Shown piece by piece: positions 44,101 to 55,200 of a stretch of DNA of 64,000 bases (position 1 is its first letter; the number at the start of each line of letters is the position of its first letter). The stretch is taken from contig NC_058498.1 of the NCBI RefSeq assembly GCF_020382885.2, positions 7,972,501 to 8,036,500 of the forward strand. Direction: 5' to 3'. A program made the translations under genes and the position numbers. The notes under the pieces are model-generated. The model saw only the letters and a program-made list of their open reading frames with translations. It did no database searches and was not told the origin of the DNA. The stretch comes from Scatophagus argus (lineage: Eukaryota; Chordata; Actinopteri; Scatophagidae).

Positions 44101-47100
44101 GGACTTCAGGGTTGTCATTGAGAGGAAAGGGGTTTTTTTTGGCAGTTTGTCTTATTTCTCTAAAAGCACTTCTCCTTTAAGGATCTACTTCCTCTGACCT
44201 CTGAGAGTAAGTCAGCCTTGTGTCCACATTCCTGAGCCAGCGAAAGCGTCTGTCTCTGTCCAGCAACATGACACGCTACAACTACACACCGAAATAGCAC
44301 CACTAGGGGAAATGCTAACTCATACTGTAGCGGCTCATCGAGTCAACAAACCTGCAGCACAAATCACAGCACAGCATACAGAATATACACTGCAAAAGTC
44401 TGCTACAACTGCTGCAAAGCGAGGAAAGCTTTGGATTAAAACCAGGATTATCAGCTTTTCAGATGTTGATCGATAGTGCTACAGGAGTACAAGCTTTCAA
44501 ATGGGAAAATGCCTGTGAGCTGCAGGTGTGTTAAATGACAGCATCACACTTCACTTATCCGAAGGTCAGCTCCTCCTGCAGAAGTCTGAATGACTGGCAT
44601 CTCACAAAGGCGACAGAAACCCAGAGGTTTTTCTGCATTCAGGATATGAAGGTCAGGGAGAGAGACAGAGGAAGAGCTGATCTTTCTTCCCCGATCCTCC
44701 AGCAGCACTGTTATTAATGCCAATAAAAACAGAGTGAAATGAAGCAAAAAAGAAAAAAAAAAAGTGATGGCCAATTATTCATGCAATAGTCGATCTGTCT
44801 CCAAAACGACAATTAAGAAGCTCCTCTCTGCACAAAACAGCTGGTCTTTCCTCGGCCAGTGGGAGGACACAGATGCAGTGAACAGCTTTTTTAGTATTAT
44901 GCTGAGTTTAGAGAGATTAACTGATCGTGTTCTTCCTGAAACCAAAGTTTAAATGTCCTCTGTGCTGCAGAGGGCAACTGCACAGTGACATTAAGACAAG
45001 TTTTATTAGAGACGATATGGAAAACAATATCATCATCTTCCTGGATGACTGGAAATATGTAGATAGGTAGATACACAGCAAATTAAACAAAGAAGATAGG
45101 CCTGCAACATCTTAGTAAGCTTTAGATGCTGGTTTATTTTTCATTTTTGGACAGCTAAGCTAGCTTAGGCAAACATGTGAGAGAGGTATTCATCCTCTCT
45201 ATCTCGCTAACTTTCGGCAAACATGTTTATCTCCCTAAATGTTGAACAATAATTTTAGGTAAAGTGATACTCCATCTTTTGAGTATTAAACATCGAGTGG
45301 CTTAAAAACTGCAACTGTGGTTTAGTTTGGATTTGAGGCAGCTGAGATACAGGCCCGTGTCTCTTTCTCCATTTTGTGATATTCTCAGTCCACTGCGTGT
45401 CGGAGGAGAAATTCGAGAAAAGTTTGCTGTGGAAAAAATACCAGCAACTTTGGCTTTGTGATGCACTGTTAAAAAGTTAAAACCATCCAATACGGAGCAG
45501 TCAAGCTGCAATGGAGCAGCTCACAGGAGGAGGTTATGTGATGGAAGAGACACCATGCAGGCAAGAACAACAAGCGAAGGAGGGTGTGCTGACAGCATCT
45601 GCCCATCAATGACAAGCATGAAACCTCCACAATCAGATCTTACTTTCCAGCAGTTGTACAGTTACAATAACCACAGATACTGAAGATAAACATTATGGGG
45701 ATGTGATGAGGGCGGATTTTGCTCAGAGGCAAATAAATGTTTGATGAAGGAGGGATGGGCGCATTGATTTATCACAAGCACTGATCCTGATGTTGTATTT
45801 GAGGATCACTCTAGAGGCAAAAGCATAAATACACAAAAGACCTTTCTCAATGATGTATTGACTTTACCCTTAAAAGCTGCACTAACATTTGGCGTGTTTT
45901 TTTCCACTGGTTTTGGTTTTCAGTCAAATGACTTTGATATTCAGACAAGGTAATAAATTATATCAGCATTTAAACTGATTTTGCTGACAGAAAGTAAAGG
46001 TATCAATAATAGTCACATGATGTTCTGTATTATTTTGGAGGAGATCAATTATTAAACTTGAGTTATTGCCCATCCCTGCCATGCATAGCCACAACACAGA
46101 GATGACACGTGTTTGTACCTCTCTCGATGTAACGGGAACATTTTACAGCTTGTAGACAACTCCTCTGCAGCACAACAAGAGGGAAAAATGATCAGTAGTG
46201 AATAAAATTACCTGTGAAGCTTGTCGGCCATCATTTAGTGACGATTATTTAGTGATTCAGCTCACTTCCCAATGAAGACACAGATTTATTTAACATTCAG
46301 TGACTGCTGGTACCAAGTGCTAATCACACTGTCTACACAATGCAGCTACATGCTGAATACCGCAAGTACAGGCTGGTCAAATGTGCTTAACATTAAGAGA
46401 AAACAACCTGAATCACAATAATGTCTTGATGGATTTCGCTCACAGAATAACAAAATACACAAATTGCACAGACATTTAGCATACTCCAAAAAAAAAGAAA
46501 ATTAATTACAGTTCCACTTAAAAGCGGTGCCTTAGTCACACTGAAGTTGTTAAAGCTGCCTCATTAGTACTCACACTGCAGAACCAAGTAATGTGTGCAA
46601 TGATGGGCTGCCTGAGTGCAGAGGCTCCTCAAATGTGGCCAAGAAATGCAGCTTTTTCATAGCTTCGGAAGAAGCCTCTGATGAAACACTGCTACCATTA
46701 ACATCCCTTAATCAAGTGCGCAATATTCATTTATTTAATGGTGCACTCTGGCGGTCATGTCTAACTCAGAAAATATCATGTGGACACTGTGTGTTTACCA
46801 TATACTTACACTGATGTGGCACTCAGGTTCTGATACAGTAAATATATACACTGGATGACTGGAAGGGCTACGACAGGTTGTAAATAACGGAAGTCAGACA
46901 TATACTACATTTTATGTCAGCAGCCTCTTTTGAAAAAGTAAAAGATCTCCACAACCTCTACTTAAAACTACGTATTCCATTGGACCAGGGACCTACATGG
47001 ATCAGACGACATGGATGAGTACTTTAGGACAAGCTGCACACAGCATGAGAGTACTTGTGGATCAAACACTCATTTTGTTTAAGGACTTGAAGTGGTGGTT

Positions 47101-48630
47101 AATAAAGACTCTCCTCCTCCTCCTCCTCCTCCTCCTCCTCCTGGCACTCGCTTCTGCCAAGAGGCTAGAAGAGCTGCAGGCTGTCTCTGCCCACTAAAAC
47201 TTGTGTAGGTTCTTGTCCGAATGTGCATGCTGGCCTTCCGACTAGATCCAGGATGTCTTCCACAAGCCTTTCTAGGCTTTCATTTGGACTTTCAAGTGAC
47301 TGAATTGAGCTGCATCTAGTCACCATGGAGAGATGATGGTGGTAGGAGAGGTGATATCTGGTCCAAGCACTCACAGTATAAATACACCAAACACAAGCCA
47401 TCAGACCAGATGTTTGTTTCAAGGCTGCTGGCAAAGACCCAGCATCCCCACTGAACAGCAGATACAGCAGGTCTCCGTGGACACTGGTGTGCCACTGAAT
47501 ATTAGCCAAAAGGGCTCCATTAGCCTGAAGCTCGCTACTGACTCAATGAAATTATACATGAGCTGATACCACTTGCTGTGTCCCATCCTCATCTACATAC
47601 ATATGGAATACATAACTGGGTATACTGGAGGGTTACATAAGTGAAACCTCTGAGCAAAGTTCAAGGTTGCTTAGAGACCTTTTCCTTCAAATGGTGATGG
47701 TCAACCAGTGAGAGTTGGGTGCTCAGGTGGCTAAGTGTTGTCCCCTCACAGATAAACCGTCTTTAAGCACTTCAGTCACTGTGCATTTGGGATATGGAAC
47801 GAGACCGAGAGATGGTCTCTTCACTCAGAGAGCCACGGTCGTATATAACCGTAACTGTGAGTGTTTTTCCTGTTAGCCAACTCGTCACCACGCACTGCAG
47901 TGCAACATCTACAGCTTTCATCTGCAACGTTCAGGCGGTTAACTCGGAAATGTGACTTTACAAGTTGTTGAGGATTGCCTGAAGGCTCACTTAATTTCTG
48001 TGTGTCTCATTTGTGGAGGAGGCTGTGGTTCAGGCTGGTCTTGAGGACATTTGAAGGACAAACCTTCATGTCTTCTGAGGGATCCGGTGACCTGATTTGT
48101 GCTGCAGCTGTTGTTGTAATTTGGTCAATTTATCAGGTGAGCATCAACATTATGCTGCATCACCGGGCAGTTTTATGGGCCCGAAGACATCTGGACAACC
48201 CACTGACTGCACTTCAACACTCACTCACTTAATCATCAAGTAAACAGAATACAAGACTGCAATAAAGCAGCAATTTGCGAGCAATGTGTCAGTTGCCAAC
48301 TCCTGATAGTGAAGTGTTCATTATGACATTTAAACTGGTCTGCATTGTAAATTTCTTCTCTTTTTCGCTTTGAAAAGCGAATATGAATAAAGCTGCTTAA
48401 GTGTATAACTAGTGGGCTTCCGGAACAGTATCAGTGAAACTCTAATGAAGACATGAGAGAGCCAACGATGCTCTAATACTGTGCTCGTTCTGTCATTTGA
48501 GGAGCATCTCAATTAAAATGTGGAAATAAGCGGGCCAGGAGGAGGGAGGCTGACAGCCTGGACTGAGGAGGGTTCAGGTGTGGCTGAACCAAGCTGAAAG
48601 CTCGCATGTTTCATTCAGTGCACACGTGCG

Positions 48631-48667
<37 letters not shown>

Positions 48668-49082
48668 CCTGGATACCAAACACAGCTTTAAACAAAGCGT
48701 CTGTGTGTCAGCCAGGGCGCTTAATGTGACACAGACGATTTCTCATCATGTGAATTTGACCTCTTTACGGTCACAACTGGCATTACGGTTTAAACGGACA
48801 TCTGACTTCTAATGAAACTGGGTCAGGCTCTGCTGTCCTCAGTCGATAATGTCTACCCGGGTGTAAACAAAGAAAACAGCGGCGTGTCACATGGGAACTA
48901 AAATTCTGCTCGACTCCAAACAGGGTTTGGAAGAAAGAGACGATGCTGTTTAACCCGCTCAGAAAATCCCCATAAGTCACCACGAAGTTCACTTTTTAAG
49001 GATTTCGCCATCTGCACGAATCGTTTCCACACAGCAGGAGTGAGTTAACTGATTTCAGACGCAAATCTCTGACTTACCCCAT
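10854..49082 (-). CDS. homer3: Homer scaffold protein 3
   Basis: Nine coding exons, in transcript order: 49082-49078, 33701-33545, 31354-31223, 30809-30702, 23526-23393, 20037-19881, 14146-14036, 12891-12811, 11039-10854. They total 1071 nt, giving 356 residues, near the 361 of human HOMER3. The first coding exon holds only ATGGG before a GTAAGT donor, and the split codon closes to give [17 protein letters not shown]. Residues 1 to about 110 form the EVH1 domain that binds PPxxF motifs of group I mGluRs, IP3 receptors and Shank; Trp24 and Gly89, known to matter for ligand binding in Homer1, are present. A linker (about 135-180) contains [12 protein letters not shown] and KKMLSEGS, which match HOMER3 rather than HOMER1 or 2 as I know them. 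Residues from about 185 to the end form a Leu/Glu-rich coiled coil for tetramerisation. Exon 7 has a GC donor and a (TG)8 tract at its acceptor. Its start is divergent from ddx49. Confidence 0.95.
13684..13910 (+). repeat. Dispersed teleost repeat fragment
   Basis: The segment starts TTAAAGGGACAGTTCACCTC and continues with a CACATTTTTCCTATTCCC block and a GTGCTGTTTATCCAAC block. I recognise this as the start of a high-copy repeat in percomorph genomes. It lies in a homer3 intron and appears truncated. The class (nonautonomous DNA element) is inferred. Confidence 0.5.
14153..14168. repeat. (CA)8 tract abutting a homer3 acceptor
   Basis: On the minus strand it reads (TG)8 followed by TTCCAG and then exon 7. 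It occupies the place of the polypyrimidine tract. Confidence 0.9.
15113..15138. repeat. (CA)13 microsatellite
   Basis: A pure CA run in a homer3 intron, the first of three CA tracts within 300 bp. Confidence 0.95.
15211..15234. repeat. (CA)12 microsatellite
   Basis: A pure CA run, second of the cluster in this homer3 intron. Confidence 0.95.
15385..15404. repeat. (CA)10 microsatellite
   Basis: A pure CA run, third of the cluster. Confidence 0.95.
16366..16545 (+). repeat. AT-rich MITE-like teleost repeat, 3' half
   Basis: Landmarks include TTTCCCAAATGTGAATAATT, GCTGGTTTTCTTTATACC, ATTTATAGACCAAAACATTG and an end of the form GATTAATCGTTAATGAAATT. These match a common teleost interspersed repeat whose termini are rich in ATTAATCG. 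It lies in a homer3 intron. Confidence 0.55.
17478..17595 (+). repeat. AT-rich MITE-like teleost repeat, 5' half
   Basis: The order GGCAGCTATTTTGATAACC, TTTTTCAAGCAAAAATGCC, TTTCCAGCTTCTTACATTT matches the first half of the family seen at 16366-16545. It breaks off before the distal half. It accounts for part of the long open frame at 17401-17835, which is therefore not a gene. Confidence 0.5.
18345..18362. repeat. (GT)9 microsatellite
   Basis: A pure GT run in a homer3 intron. Confidence 0.9.
21257..21500. repeat. Possible degenerate MITE
   Basis: The left end has CAGTGATACCCACTTTTGGT followed by CCTGAAGAACCCC. The right end, reverse complemented, contains AGGTCCTCAAGCACCAC. The ends resemble each other loosely and recall teleost elements with GGTCCTCGAGG-type termini. 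Identity is weak. Confidence 0.35.
22991..23018. repeat. (GT)14 microsatellite
   Basis: A pure GT run in the homer3 intron between exons 5 and 6, about 0.4 kb downstream of exon 5. Confidence 0.95.
26430..26467. repeat. Impure CA microsatellite
   Basis: A CA run with one CCC interruption, in the 7.2 kb homer3 intron between exons 4 and 5. Confidence 0.9.
27068..27096. repeat. Perfect 14-bp inverted repeat with 1-nt spacer
   Basis: GTTCTTTTAACACC at 27068-27081, then T, then GGTGTTAAAAGAAC at 27083-27096. The two arms are exact reverse complements. It lies in a homer3 intron. Confidence 0.95.
29097..29120. repeat. (CA)12 microsatellite
   Basis: A pure CA run in a homer3 intron. Confidence 0.95.
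30282..30392. repeat. 111-bp duplicated segment, copy 1
   Basis: It aligns without gaps to 33056-33166 in the same orientation, with 9 mismatches in 111 bp by my count. The copies lie 2.8 kb apart in different homer3 introns. Confidence 0.85.
33056..33166. repeat. 111-bp duplicated segment, copy 2
   Basis: This is the partner of 30282-30392. The minus-strand frame is open in both copies, but seven of the nine differences change the residue, so coding constraint is not supported. Confidence 0.85.
37257..37272. repeat. (CA)8 microsatellite
   Basis: A pure CA run preceded by a C7A6 stretch. Confidence 0.9.
41063..41413 (-). mobile_element. tRNA-headed SINE
   Basis: On the minus strand the element starts near 41413 with CCGTGGCCTCGAG, where a tRNA A-box would sit. 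About 45 nt on it has AGTTCGATTCCCCCACC, a good B-box and T-arm. The body follows (GCCTTGCTCAAGGGCA on plus at about 41257-41274) and the tail is a (TTC)n tract, seen as GAA repeats at 41063-41080. The serine-tRNA-like head is an inference. It lies in homer3 intron 1. Confidence 0.6.
41440..41665 (-). repeat. AT-rich MITE-like teleost repeat, inverted copy
   Basis: Read on the minus strand it gives the distal half of the family seen at 16366-16545: TTGGACAAAAGAAGCAATTT, then an AAACACTTTTTTTTC-like block, then TCATAGACTAAATAATTAAT, and an end with GATAATGAAAATAATCAGTT. Confidence 0.55.
42590..43495 (+). mobile_element. Decayed L2/CR1-like LINE, 3' end
   Basis: A frame over about 42680-42760 encodes [20 protein letters not shown], the C-terminal signature of teleost non-LTR reverse transcriptases ([11 protein letters not shown]). 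Downstream pieces in shifted frames keep the expected order: a [13 protein letters not shown] stretch near 42860, and a [12 protein letters not shown] stretch near 42950. Stops and deletions break the frame. From 43113 the 3'UTR matches 3018-3630 and ends in an (AATTGAA)n-like tail. It is a dead copy in homer3 intron 1. Confidence 0.75.
43660..43790 (+). repeat. AT-rich MITE-like teleost repeat, 5' half
   Basis: The order GGAGCTGAAACAATTTCTTT, AATCAATTAATAAAATTTAA, TTTATCAAGCAAAAACCCC matches the start of the family at 17478-17595. Confidence 0.5.
47111..47142. repeat. (CTC)n trinucleotide repeat
   Basis: About ten CTC units in homer3 intron 1. Confidence 0.95.
48635..48666. repeat. (CA)16 microsatellite
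   Basis: A pure CA run about 0.4 kb inside homer3 intron 1, close to the first coding exon. Confidence 0.95.
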
Positions 49083-49640
49083 GCTCCGAGGATCTGGATG
49101 CTGTTCTGAGAACTGATTCCACTCACTACTCCACTTTTTGTGCTTTTTCTCCACGGTTTCCAAACTGATTCGCTTCCTCTGCGAAATCCTGGACACAAGT
49201 TACATTTCTGAAGAAAAAAAAAGACAAATCACTTCCGACTCCAGTTTCCCCAGTTCCCCTCCAACAGCACTCTTCCCCTCTCAAGTCCGCTGTACTCCAG
49301 CCTGTCTGCCTGCCTTCCTTTGTCCGCAGCTTTCCTCGGCGAGCAACACCGCGGATCAGTCGTTCCTGTGCGTAATTACGCACCTTGAACCGTTTGGCTC
49401 AGCTCTGCGGGTCGGACAGACGGAGCAATCTCGATGAAAGCCGGACAGCAGACTGCTTTTGGCTCAAACCTCTTCCAGGACTTGTGCTGCGCTCCCCTCC
49501 CGCCCCCGTGCCAGATCACACTGGGATCCCATTCAACTCTCTCTCTGTGGGACCGTGGAGCCTCTTCAGCGCCATCCGTCGGCCACAATCCAAACCACAA
49601 GCCCTTCTCCTCCTGCTCTCTACTTCCCACTTAAATGTCA
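49083..49640 (-). promoter_or_regulatory. homer3: homer3 5'UTR and promoter region
   Basis: Sequence above the homer3 ATG is more GC-rich and CpG-bearing than the surrounding intron and intergenic DNA, as in many TATA-less vertebrate promoters. No start site is visible. The open frames here that look like upstream ORFs begin with GTG, not ATG, so I do not call a uORF. Confidence 0.4.
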
Positions 49641-52042
49641 GAATATGGAAAATGTGGAAATTGCTTACGGATATTCTTCAAGCGTATACGATATTCTCAG
49701 TGCGTATACGAAAAGTGTATCATAATAATATGGTGGAAAAAGTCAAATGGATGTTTCACGAAAAAAACCTACTGCAAATACACCTGCTGTCTGTGTTGAT
49801 CTCACTATCTATACGATAATCCCATCAAACGCTGTGAGGGAGAAAATCTCATAGAAACGTAAAAAAATATTGCTGTTGGAGGGGTAGGAGAAATATAAAA
49901 CTGGAAATCTGACTGTAAGAATACCACAAAGCTGAACAAATGCCATAGGAAGAGCAGGATTAGTCACTAGAGAGTGGAGCATATTTCACTGTAAGTCAGA
50001 TGTATGTATCAGACGTATAATACTGCAGAAAACAGTTGTGTTTTTCATGATTTTAAATGAGTTTGAGTGGGTTTATGGTAATCCTAAACTTTCATGGAGC
50101 CACAAATTGGTAAGAAGAGTGAATCACATTTATAAAACTGCTGGTTAGTTCAAACAGGCCTTGGTTTGGAGTCACCGCTGATTTAAAATAAATCACTTAT
50201 TTGCATGAATATTGGCTGGAAATGGGAGATGTAGTGGAGTGGAGTAGCAATGAGAGCAGCCCCTGTGCACTAATCGTGCTGCTCAGTGGCCTGTTACAGC
50301 GATGCAGATGACTGCTCCTCTGTGCTGCAGGGAGGCAACAGGGAACATTAGATCTCTGCCTTACATGCAAACACTCCTCACGTTCGTTTCTTAGCTGGTC
50401 TGAGGCAGTTTGTAGCACAGCTGGATGGTTTGGACTGGATGGAGCTGAACCTGCAGGCTTCTGCCTTTAACACACAGAGCATTAATCACCTCTGGCAGCC
50501 CAGTGTGCGCCCAGACGGGTCTTCTTCTTGGTGAAGATTTTTCTACTTCTTCAGTCCAGCAGCAGCTGAACCGAATTCACAGCGTCTCGTTCATGATCAT
50601 TGTGGTAACAGGAAAATTAAATCTTAAAGGGCATCATATTCACTGGAGCTTTTTTGTCATCTCGTTGTTCACTCTCATTGTCAGGATTTTATTTTAAACA
50701 AACATCGTACAAATCTTCTGCTTGTTGTTCAGTCAAGATGCAAACTTTTAGAGTAGCAAGTGATTCTGTCCACATATTTATGCCCATTTAATTCACTTAT
50801 CACATGCTTTTGGAAGCTCTGACACCAAAGTTGTAGATGGAAACAAAACAAATCCAACATACAAAAATGAGCTCCATTAAAGTCAAGAGGTGCTTCAGGT
50901 CCAATTTCAGATCAGAAGCACAAAGAGCCAGTAAAGACTGATTAACTTGATAATTCAAGAGGATTAAAATCCATTCAGAGCAGTTAGAGATGCAGAGGAG
51001 GCTGTAACCCCACCACAACACACACTATCCAGCTACTAGCTAAGTTTTGAATAAAAATCACTGACATTTTCAGCCAAATATTAAAATTTTCCAAGGTAAT
51101 ATTGGAGGCCACTGCAAGAAAGCAAATTATGTTAGGAAGGAAGAAATTTATGCTATTTGTGACTTTTGTGCATCTGTGTTCATTTACTATGTGAGAAAAG
51201 AGGCCATAAGAGAAACAGTGTGACACAACATTTGATTTCTCTGTCTCACAGAGAAAGCAGAAGGTTTGTATTGATCTGAAATGCTGTCTCGCTTCACCAT
51301 CAATCATCAGTGGTCAGACTGTAGGACAAGCGATCTCTATCAATAGGCTGAAAGATCATTTTATAGTAAATAATATTAAAATAATAGTAAGAATAATTCT
51401 GCCAACCAGTTTAGCAATGCTTGTATGTCCTGTAAGTCTTTATTTACACAGAAAATAAGAGCATTAGAAATGCTACACTAGAACTTCCTCTTAATGACCC
51501 TCTGCTGTTAACACAGTATCTCTTTGAAGTTCAATTTGCAGGCAGTATTGTTTCATTTAACATTTAATATTCATATTAATTTAATTGACATTAATTCTGT
51601 TTATTTAAACATTCATTCACTCAGTCGCTCACTCATTTATATCTGAGCGACTGACTTAAATATAAACTCAGACAAAGATTTAATGAATGAATGTGAAATC
51701 GCTTCTAGTATACTATTAAAGTATTGTCTCGTATATAGGAGACATGTCTATATGTAGACATATAAAGATTTTACCAGCTTCTTATATGTGACTGACTGTA
51801 TATACTAACCTGTGTGAAGCAGTTTAAGGTAAGGGAGAAGTCACACAAGTTGGAATTGGCATTTTTGGTAACCGCCATCAAAATATGTTACCAAAGTGAC
51901 CATGGATTTTAGTTCAAATGATATTTAAAATTTTCCCAGGAGCAAAAAGCTTATTTATTCGGGTTAAAACGATCAGCCATAACACTAAAACTGGTTGGGT
52001 ATTCGCTTTAATAACAATGATATCGAATATTACCGGATTTAG
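49641..52042. other. Intergenic interval between homer3 and ddx49
   Basis: AT-rich sequence with no supported gene or RNA. Open frames are short and show no family features. Confidence 0.5.
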
Positions 52043-52266
52043 TCAGCAGATGGCAGCAACACGCCGTCCCGGGCTGCGGTAAGTGGAAGAAGTACACGAA
52101 GAAGAAACAGAATTACGTCGGCTGTTACGTCACCTTCGAGCGACAATTGATGTAACACACGAGGATGTTTTACACTACATTAAAACACAGTATTTCCGTG
52201 GTAGATTTGTAAAACAAAGTACACAAACGTAGTTAATCAAGCCTGAGAGAACGAGATAAATCAGAG
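52043..52266 (+). promoter_or_regulatory. ddx49: ddx49 promoter with CTCF-like and CRE-like motifs
   Basis: TCAGCAGATGGCAG at 52043-52056 fits the CTCF core consensus at 13 of 14 positions. TTACGTCAC at 52125-52133 is a CRE/ATF-type site, and a related TTACGTCGG is at 52113-52121. No TATA box is seen. The ATG at 52267 has G at -3 and G at +4, a strong context. Confidence 0.45.
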
Positions 52267-55200
52267 ATGGCTGACTTTTCGTCGTTGGGTCTCTCAGACT
52301 GGCTGGTTAAACAGTGTAAACAACTGGGGATCAACAGACCGACTCCTGTCCAGGAAAACTGCATGCCAGCTATACTGCAAGGTACGGCAGCCCCTGTTAA
52401 ATCTTCAAGTTAAAAACATGTTTGACTGTAACGTAAATATCTTCTTGCCTACCTGTGAAGGGCCGATTCAGTTGTCCCGACCAGCAGTGCAGATCTCAAT
52501 TGAAAAATCCACCAGTTTACTGGTTAGTGCCAAGATTTCAGCTAAGTGAAACACTTTGGAGAAATTAATTTCACGTAGCAAACGCTGTTTTGTCCCATCT
52601 GACTCACCAGAAACATGTTGCTCTTAAAGGTGAGTTTTTACATAAGCTAGTATGACAGACAGAATTGGTGGTCTGAAGACACCTAAAGGCACGTAAGTCA
52701 GCAAAGGAGAACTAAATAAAGGTGTTTATCCTGACAGGTCGAGACTGTATGGGCTGTGCAAAGACTGGAAGTGGGAAGACGGCAGCATTTGTGCTCCCAG
52801 TGCTGCAGAAACTGTCCGAGGACCCGTATGGCATCTTCTGTTTGGTGCTCACTCCCACCAGGTCAGTGCTGGAAGCTACATGCTACACTTTTACGTTCAA
52901 AGCAAGATGAATAATTTTGTGAGAGCTGTGTTTAAAGCATCCCATGTTCCCACATGATGATGTTGTGTATGTGCTGTCGTGCAGGGAGCTCGCCTATCAG
53001 ATCGCAGAGCAGTTTCGAGTCCTGGGGAAGCCGCTGGGTCTGAGAGACTGCATCATCGTCGGTGGAATGGGTAAAGACGTACATCACCGCAGGCAGCTTT
53101 TCTTTCTGTTCATTCAGCAGCAACTACAGACTGTAAAACCTTTCATCACCCTCAGCAGATGTCGCCCCAGTTACAATGATAGAGCAGATCTAATTGTCTT
53201 TATGTGAATGATCTCAAGCAGCCACACCTCTGTTGTGCGCACCACTCTGGTTATATCTGCTGTGGTGTCAATGCCGCTGTAGAAGCTCAAATGAAACACA
53301 GCTGTCAGTTACTGATAGTTTTGTTTGAGCCTCTCCTCCATGCTGACATTGTCTCCGTGTTACTAACAGACATGGTGAGCCAGGCCCTGGAGCTGTCCAA
53401 CAAACCACATGTGGTCGTAGCAACGCCGGGACGGCTGGCCGATCACATCCGCAGCTCCAACACTTTCAGCATGAGCAAGATCCAGTTTCTAGTGAGTTCA
53501 GGAAAGACCGCAAACTGAAACTTGGACAGGGTGTCATGGCCTTGTCTCTATTGTAGTTCTCAATTTATCCAAGATCTGTTATTTTAGGAGTAAGTTCAGA
53601 CTGGTTTTTATATATGCTTGAAATTTTATATTTGTACACGAGGGAAACTGACTACTTTAATCCCTGACGTTTGCAGGTCAAAGAGCTAACACAGCTTGTG
53701 ATTTCATTTGTGTCAGATTATGGACGAGGCAGACCGGCTGTTGGAGCAGGGTTGCACTGATTTCACCAAAGACCTGGAGACGATCATGGGGATTTTACCG
53801 GCTAAACGGCAGACGCTGCTGTTCAGCGCCACACTCACTGATACCCTACAGGCGCTGAAGAACATTGCCATGAATAAACCTTTCTTCTGGGAGAGCAAGT
53901 CAGAGTGAGTAACCTGCTGCTGATTGTAGGAATGAACATCAAATCCACAGTCAGGGAAAAGAAAAACAATACAGGTCTAATTTTGATTGCCGTTTTAAAC
54001 TTGCAGAGGAATATTTGGTGTATTTGTACGTATCGACCTGCTTGTTCTGAGGTGATTTACTAAAGCTTTTGTGCCTCATTTCAGATGCATTCTGTGTGAT
54101 AAATCTTGTGTGTTATTTATAAAACAGCAACTTATCGCTGAAGTGCATCCCTCGCACAAATGCTTTTGCATGTAAGGGAGAACTGTGGAAATAATGAGAG
54201 CAGAAATGTTAAGCGTAGTGGAATGAGCATTCTGCTGGATTCACTAATGCTCAGATTGCTCGCAGGGTTCAGATCTGTGCAGAAAGCAGCTACAGACTCA
54301 GGCAGGTGTATTGAAAGAATATATTAGATATAATATGAGTTATAAGTTTTGTGAGTTTGTGTGGTGAAGCCAAGATGTGGGCACAAGAATGACAATTGCA
54401 TCCAACTGCACCACAGACTGCACAGCACAGTCTCTTGAGTGATTTGCACATGAAAGCTGAATGTGGAGGCATTCTGGTTTGATCATTACAGAAGCAAACC
54501 AAACCAGCTCTGTGGTTTCTGCTCTGTGCTCTGACCTCTCCAGGCAGTGAGGTCAGTATATATCTGGAACAGTGAAATATCACATTCTTGTTGATAACAG
54601 GACACGGACGGTGGAGGAGTTGGACCAAAGGTACATCCTCACTCCAGAGAAGGTGAAGGACGCCTATCTGGTCCACCTGATCCAGATGTTTACCGACCAG
54701 CATGACGACTGGTCCATCATCATCTTCACCAACACGTGCAAGTAAGAGACTAACACGTGACTGAAATGTTGTGTACTGTGCACTGCATGCCCATACAGTT
54801 TGGTATTTTGTTTGCCAGAATATTGTTGATTCAACTCCATGATGGTTTTTGAGGCTTTAGCCTAGAGAACTGAACTGTGATTTAAAACATAGTAATGGGA
54901 CAAATTTCTTTCTGACAAAAACATTTTTGTATTATTAAAATACAAAATGTATTTTTATGCCTTTGAAACTTGAACCTGAGTGTGAGTTTTTCTCTCAGGA
55001 ACTGCCAAATCCTCACCATGATGCTGCAGAAATTGAACTTTCCAACCATCTCTCTGCACTCCATGATGAAACAGGTGAGACTTGACCTCAATTTTACGGC
55101 TGTAATAGCAGCGGCTGGTACATCTGGAGGTAAATGTCAGTAACGGAGGCCGACTGAATGACGTTTCTTTTATTAGAACCAAGTTGGAGGAGTGAAATTT

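Larger units (their letters stand above)
33702..49077 (-). other. homer3: homer3 intron 1 (15.4 kb)
   Basis: This interval runs from the GTAAGT donor at 49077 to the TTTCGAAG acceptor before exon 2. I found no additional gene on either strand. It contains a LINE remnant, a tRNA-headed SINE, AT-rich MITE-like pieces and several simple repeats. Large first introns often hold enhancers, but I cannot point to one from sequence alone. Confidence 0.7.

Noticed and set aside
47165..47509. 114-codon minus-strand frame in homer3 intron 1
   Set aside because: No recognisable domain, no splice context, and odd composition; likely chance or old repeat.
49126..49630. Apparent upstream ORFs on the homer3 strand
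   Set aside because: The frames begin with GTG and contain no in-frame ATG, so they are not ordinary uORFs.
49641..52042. Search for a hidden novel system between homer3 and ddx49
   Set aside because: Only short unsupported frames and AT-rich sequence; nothing beyond ordinary vertebrate intergenic DNA.
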